A stretch of DNA of 64,000 nt, taken from positions 1,550,001 to 1,614,000 of the forward strand of contig CAWKDG010000012.1 in NCBI GenBank assembly GCA_963848355.1, given 5' to 3'. The DNA is from CAWKDG01 sp963848355 (GTDB lineage Bacteria > Actinomycetota > Acidimicrobiia > Acidimicrobiales > UBA8190). The first letter of the stretch is position 1. Each line of letters begins with the position of its first letter. Below are positions 60,127 to 64,000 of this stretch, piece after piece. The notes under the pieces were generated by a model that worked only from the letters and a program-made list of their open reading frames with translations, was not told the DNA's origin and did not search any database. The translations under genes and the position numbers were made by a program.

Positions 60127-61161
60127 TCAGTCCCACAGACGCGGCTGGTCGGTCCCGTCGTCGAGGGCGAAGTATCCGGGGATCTCGTCGGTCGGTGTCT
60201 CGAGGTAGATCTTCGCCTCCGGCGGCTGGGCGAAGCGGCCGTGGCTCCACCGCACCTCGACGTGACCTTCCACGGCGCGCCTGCGTCCCGTGGCCCGCTC
60301 GCGGTAGAGCACCGACCAGTCGACCTGGGGTTGTCCGGCGTCCCCGGGCCGGATGTCGAGGCCGAGGAACTCGAAGGCCTGGCGCCAGTCCCAGGGGCTG
60401 GCGATCCGCAGCCGCAACGAGCGTTTGGCGTCGGCCCCCAAAAGGAAGTACGTGGCGTTCCCGATGCGCAGGAGCCTCCACGCCTGACGCTCGGCCGCCC
60501 GTTGGCGGGCCACGTTCTCCTGCCACCGCTCGGCCGAACGGGCGCTCACGCGCGCGCACAGGGCGCGGTAGTGGTCCTGCGCGCCGACCGGGTACGACCG
60601 GCCCGGCAGGGCCGCGCGCAGGCGGCGCCGGTCGACCTTGGTCAACGCGTCGGGATCCTCGGGAAGATCGTCGAGACCGGTGATCTCCCGGCATGCCGCG
60701 TAGAGGGTGCGGTACTCGTCGGGGGCGGTGCGCTCGTACCAGTCGGTCTGTTCCCAGTCCCCCACGGTGGCCAGCAGTCCCTCGAACAGGCGCGCCGGCG
60801 ACGGGTTGGCGATGTTGCGTGACAGGTACTTGCAGCTGACGAGGTAGACGTGGTCGATGCGCAGGTCGACGGGTGCCACCTCGTCACCCGGTGGGCGGCG
60901 GCCCCCCGTCCACTCCACCAACCGCGGCCGTCGTCCGCCCAGTGCGTCGGGGGCCTCCAGGAAGGCCCGACCGTTGGCGAAGGCGGTGACGAACTCGGCG
61001 GCCAGGGCCCCGGCCCCGTACAGGGCGGTCAGGCGCGACCACGTCGCCGCCGAGACGGCCAGCTCGGACGGCCGCGCCGCCAGAGCGGCCCGGACGTCGG
61101 GATAGGGGAACATGCCCAGCGCGGTCGCCAGTTCGGTGACCGTCGTGCGGTCATCGGGCAC
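60127..61161 (-). CDS. Putative restriction endonuclease partner of the adjacent methyltransferase
   Basis: 344 aa, GTG start 6 nt after the methyltransferase stop. The only recognisable active-site-like segment is VDLRIDHVYLVSCKYLSRNIANPSP (Asp99/Asp103 then Lys111), compatible with a PD-(D/E)xK-type core with Ser/Cys at the middle acidic position. The rest contains a helical middle and a C-terminal beta domain. There is no other candidate nuclease beside the methyltransferase. The restriction role is therefore inferred from operon position and this weak motif; DNA-binding accessory function is an alternative. Confidence 0.5.
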   Translation of the reverse strand: MPDDRTTVTELATALGMFPYPDVRAALAARPSELAVSAATWSRLTALYGAGALAAEFVTAFANGRAFLEAPDALGGRRPRLVEWTGGRRPPGDEVAPVDLRIDHVYLVSCKYLSRNIANPSPARLFEGLLATVGDWEQTDWYERTAPDEYRTLYAACREITGLDDLPEDPDALTKVDRRRLRAALPGRSYPVGAQDHYRALCARVSARSAERWQENVARQRAAERQAWRLLRIGNATYFLLGADAKRSLRLRIASPWDWRQAFEFLGLDIRPGDAGQPQVDWSVLYRERATGRRRAVEGHVEVRWSHGRFAQPPEAKIYLETPTDEIPGYFALDDGTDQPRLWD

Positions 61162-61167
61162 GGAGCG

Positions 61168-62568
61168 TCATTCGGTGGCGACAGGACCCTTCGCGGCGTA
61201 GGTGCTCAGGCGGGCCCGGTCGGGCGCCGACTCCATCTCGACGACGTCGAAGACCGGGCCGAAGCCGTCGGACCGGTCCGTGTGCCGGAGCGTGGCCAGC
61301 GCCTGATCGCCGGCACTCCCCGCCACCGGCGCATCGGTGGTGATGAGCACGAAGGGGATGTCGGGATGGGCGGCGTGGAGCACGGCCGCCTTCCCCAGCG
61401 CCTTCCACAAGGCGTCGGCCCGTCGCAGGCCCGCCCGCGTGCTCGTGAACGTTCCCGAGACGTCGAAATGCCACGTCCGTCCGGTGGCGTCGACTCCCGA
61501 GAAGCTGACCTCGATGCCGTTGCCGGCCCGGGCGTCGGCCGTCAGGTCGACGAAGCCACTCCGGTCGAGAAGGTCCCGCGCCAGCTCCCGCGCCTTCTCT
61601 CCCGCGCGCCGCGCCCGGGGCACGAGATCGGCGTCGTCCTTCTCGTGCATGGACCGGTCTTGTTCGACGCGGATCCGCTGTTCGGCGATCTCCACGTACG
61701 ACGTCTCGGTGTCGTAGCCGACGAAGCGTCGTCCCGTCCGCACGGCCGCCACCCCCGTCGTGCCCGATCCCATGAAGGGGTCGAGGACGAGGTCGTCGCG
61801 GTAGGTGTAGAGCTCGATGAGGCGCTGGGGGAGCTCGACCGGGAACGGTGCCGGGTGTCCAACCCGCGTGGCCCTCTCGGCGCCGATCTCCCAGACGTCG
61901 GTCGTCGCCTCGATGAACTCGTCCTTGGACACCGAGATCTCGGCCGGCAGCCCGCGCCCGGCGCGCTTCTGGCGGGAGACGGCCCGGTCGAACCGGCCCT
62001 TGCTGGCGATGATCACCCGTTCGGTGACGTCGCGGAGCACCGGGTTGGCCGGGCTCTGGAACGATCCCCAGGCGCACGACCCGCTGGCCCCGCGCGCCTT
62101 CAGCCAGATGACCTCCCCCCGCAGGAGGAGCCCGAGCTCGTCCTGGAGGATCCCGATGACGTCGGCCGACAGCGACCGGTAGGGCTTGCGACCGAGGTTG
62201 GCGACGTTCACGGCGATGCGCCCGCCGGCCTCGAGCGTCCGGACCGATTCGGCGAACACGGCGGTGAGCATCTCGAGGTACTCGAAGTAACTGGCGGGGA
62301 CGTGGCCCTCGCCCAGGGCCTCCTCGTACTCCTTGCCGGCGAAGTAGGGCGGAGAGGTGACGACGAGGGCCACCGAGGCGTCCTCGACCTCGTCCATGTG
62401 GCGGGCGTCACCCAGGATCGGCTTCTCGGCGATCGGCGAACGGACGACGGTGTCGTCGCCGCTCAGGACGGGGGCCGTGAAGCGGTCGTAGAACCCGCTG
62501 GCGTCGTGGGACTCGCGCCGACCGACCCCGAAGGCCGAGGTGGAGGTGGGCTTACGGCGTCCGGTCAT
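61168..62568 (-). CDS. Site-specific DNA methyltransferase (probable N4-cytosine, beta class) with C-terminal extension
   Basis: 466 aa. Catalytic motif TSPPY at 71-75 precedes SAM-binding DPFMGSGTT at 263-271, the permuted beta-class order; SPPY favours N4-methylcytosine over N6-adenine. The target-recognition part lies between them. Residues about 315-466 form an extra domain (GIEVSFSGVDATGRTWHFDVSG, ADALWKALGKAAVLHA, FVLITTDAP) with the look of a nuclease-like alpha/beta fold. ATG 62568 begins MTGRRKPTS; the frame stays open upstream only as a shadow of the thiolase gene. It heads a two-gene operon with the putative nuclease. Confidence 0.83.
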   Translation of the reverse strand: MTGRRKPTSTSAFGVGRRESHDASGFYDRFTAPVLSGDDTVVRSPIAEKPILGDARHMDEVEDASVALVVTSPPYFAGKEYEEALGEGHVPASYFEYLEMLTAVFAESVRTLEAGGRIAVNVANLGRKPYRSLSADVIGILQDELGLLLRGEVIWLKARGASGSCAWGSFQSPANPVLRDVTERVIIASKGRFDRAVSRQKRAGRGLPAEISVSKDEFIEATTDVWEIGAERATRVGHPAPFPVELPQRLIELYTYRDDLVLDPFMGSGTTGVAAVRTGRRFVGYDTETSYVEIAEQRIRVEQDRSMHEKDDADLVPRARRAGEKARELARDLLDRSGFVDLTADARAGNGIEVSFSGVDATGRTWHFDVSGTFTSTRAGLRRADALWKALGKAAVLHAAHPDIPFVLITTDAPVAGSAGDQALATLRHTDRSDGFGPVFDVVEMESAPDRARLSTYAAKGPVATE

Positions 62569-62675
62569 CGTTCGCTCATGCGGTGCAGTGATACTAACGG
62601 GATGTAACGATTCCCCCCGGGACCGACGACCGGTCCGCGGCCGGCGGGAAGGGGTGGCCGTCGGGCGAGAGGCCG

Positions 62676-63860
62676 TCAGGGAAGGGTGCGGACGAGCAGG
62701 GCGTCGCCCTGGCCGCCGCCGCCGCAGAGGCTGGCCGCCCCGAGGCCCCCGCCCCGGCGCTTGAGCTCGTGGAGCAGGGTCAGGGCCAGGCGCGTCCCCG
62801 ACATCCCGATGGGGTGGCCGAGGGCGATGGCCCCGCCGTTCACGTTGGTGACGGCGTCGGTGATGCCCAGGTCGGCCATCGAGGCCAGGCCCACCACGGC
62901 GAAGGCCTCGTTGATCTCGAAGAGGTCGACGTCGCCGATGCTCTTCCCCGCCTTCTCGAGGGCCTGGCGCACGGCGTTGGCCGGCTGGAGGAGCAGCGAG
63001 GCGTCGGGGCCGGCCACCTGGCCGTAGCCGAGGACCTCGCCGAGCGGCGTCACCCCGAGGGCGTCGGCCTTGGCCCGGGACGCCACCACCACGGCGGCGC
63101 CGCCGTCGGAGATCTGGCTGGCGTTCCCGGCCGTCACCGTGCCCTCCTTGTCGAAGGCGGGCTTGAGGGCGCCGAGCGATTCGGCCGTGGTCCCGGGGCG
63201 CACACCCTCGTCGGTGTCGACCATGATCGGGTCGCCCTTGCGCTGCGGCACCGAGACGGGGACGATCTCGTCGGCGAAGCGGCCGTCCTTGATGGCGGCG
63301 GCGGCCCGCTCGTGGGAGAGGGCGGCGAAGTTGTCCTGCGCCTGGCGGGAGATCCCGGCGGCGTCGTTGTAGCGCTCGGTGCTCAGACCCATGGCGCAGT
63401 GGTCGAACTGGCAGTAGAGGCCGTCGTACATCATCGAGTCCACCAGCTCGCCGTCGCCCAGCCGGTAGCCGGCCCGGGCCCCGGGCAGGAGATAGGGGGC
63501 CTTGGTCATCGACTCCATCCCCCCGGCCACGACCACGTCGGCCGCCCCGGCGCCGATGAGGAGGTCGGCGAGGAAGATGCTGTTCAGGCCGGACAGGCAC
63601 ACCTTGTTGATCGTGGTGGCGGGGACGGACATGGAGATCCCCCCGTTCACGGCGGCCTGGCGGGCCGTGATCTGCCCCTGGCCGGCCTGCAGGACCTGGC
63701 CCATGAAGACGTAGTCGACCTGGTCGGCTGCCACGCCGCAGCGCTCGAGGGCGGCGGCGATGGCGAACCCCCCGAGGTCCATGGCGCTGAATCCGGCCAG
63801 GGCGCCGGACAGCTTGCCGATGGGGGTGCGGGTACCCCCGAGGATGACGGAACCGGGCAT
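62676..63860 (-). CDS. Acetyl-CoA C-acetyltransferase (thiolase)
   Basis: 394 aa. Nucleophile Cys88 in NKVCLSGLNS; NEAFAVVG, NVNGGAIALGHPIGMSG and CGGGGQGDALLV carry the catalytic His and second Cys. GGTRTPIGKLSG at the N-terminus is typical. It condenses two acetyl-CoA or cleaves 3-ketoacyl-CoA. A strong GGAGGT precedes ATG 63860. The neighbouring 5' region holds a CGCCCC-TCGTCC-GGGGCG hairpin (63907-63924). Confidence 0.93.
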   Translation of the reverse strand: MPGSVILGGTRTPIGKLSGALAGFSAMDLGGFAIAAALERCGVAADQVDYVFMGQVLQAGQGQITARQAAVNGGISMSVPATTINKVCLSGLNSIFLADLLIGAGAADVVVAGGMESMTKAPYLLPGARAGYRLGDGELVDSMMYDGLYCQFDHCAMGLSTERYNDAAGISRQAQDNFAALSHERAAAAIKDGRFADEIVPVSVPQRKGDPIMVDTDEGVRPGTTAESLGALKPAFDKEGTVTAGNASQISDGGAAVVVASRAKADALGVTPLGEVLGYGQVAGPDASLLLQPANAVRQALEKAGKSIGDVDLFEINEAFAVVGLASMADLGITDAVTNVNGGAIALGHPIGMSGTRLALTLLHELKRRGGGLGAASLCGGGGQGDALLVRTLP

Positions 63861-63995
63861 GAGGACCTCCGAAAGGGCCGGCGGCCACGTCCGGACCGCC
63901 GGGTGGCGCCCCTCGTCCGGGGCGTTCCCCCGAGCCTATCCAGTCGGCCCCCGCTCTGGTGACCCACGGGTAACCAACCGCCGTTCGGAGGTAAC

Positions 63996-64000
63996 GTGCC
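63996..64000 (+). CDS. Possible start of a gene cut by the window edge
   Basis: GGAGGT at 63986-63991 followed by AAC and GTG at 63996 looks like a good ribosome-binding site and start codon on the plus strand, divergent from the thiolase. Only the first codons are inside the window, so the product cannot be named. Confidence 0.3.

Noticed and set aside
1..64000. CRISPR array, integrase-flanked prophage, rRNA operon
   Set aside because: No regularly spaced 25-40 bp repeats with unique spacers, no phage structural genes and no rRNA sequence were seen. The tandem repeats present are short and contiguous.

Overview
The window is GC-rich throughout, with many GTG and some TTG starts and tightly overlapping operons. 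Its gene content fits a high-GC actinobacterium, probably of the Acidimicrobiia (inferred): a MarP-type CvpA-protease, a GlxA regulator, a tadA / tRNA-Ser / SRP RNA / dnaX / recR block, an LSTGT-signature LivG, GVxG-repeat and CHAP secreted proteins. Nothing here names the species.

Regions. (1) 1-12.7 kb: mixed housekeeping and accessory genes. These are the tail of an S53 acid protease, two DJ-1/PfpI-superfamily proteins, an ArdC-like ssDNA-binding metallopeptidase, a VOC-domain protein, a GH92 mannosidase, a 2OG-Fe(II) dioxygenase, two surface or secreted proteins, an AhpD-like protein, and 5-oxoprolinase as pxpA plus a fused pxpBC. (2) 12.7-14.3 kb: an RDD-domain remnant and a MarP-like membrane serine protease. 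(3) 14.3-24.1 kb: a co-directional sugar-catabolic cluster with GH15, glucose dehydrogenase, an MBL-fold hydrolase, GH4, a beta-hydroxyacid dehydrogenase, a class I aldolase, an FGGY kinase and a frameshifted LarA-type racemase/epimerase. A striking 14-bp repeat of start-stop mini-ORFs precedes larA. (4) 24.1-35.3 kb: a branched-chain/organic-acid ABC importer with unusual fusions (MFS-LivF and LivH-LivM), LivG, a binding protein, a frameshifted two-domain CaiB-type CoA-transferase, a second 2OG dioxygenase and an alpha/beta hydrolase. (5) 35.3-41.7 kb: nagB and a propeller lipoprotein, divergent from a ribose-type sugar ABC importer and a cNMP-binding protein. LacI-like palindromes lie between the two arms.

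(6) 41.7-56.4 kb is an accessory region. It has a giant fusion of an ER/archaeal-type signal peptidase, a DUF5305-like domain, HVD repeats and a TPR-like domain, next to a small SipW-class secreted protein. It also has a degraded gene beside a third 2OG dioxygenase, two divergent paralogous copper type II monooxygenase-like proteins with all copper ligands retained, a secreted SC-FC repeat propeller, a truncated IS21-family end, and an ECF sigma factor with a putative membrane partner. It abuts a tRNA-Ser(CGA). (7) 56.6-64 kb is core-like: two tRNA-Ser genes flanking tadA, the SRP RNA, dnaX and recR. A probable restriction-modification pair and an acetyl-CoA acetyltransferase follow.

Three protein-coding loci are broken by single small lesions (larA, the CaiB fusion and the 46.6-47.3 kb gene). 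Read-level checking should decide whether these are real pseudogenes or sequence errors.
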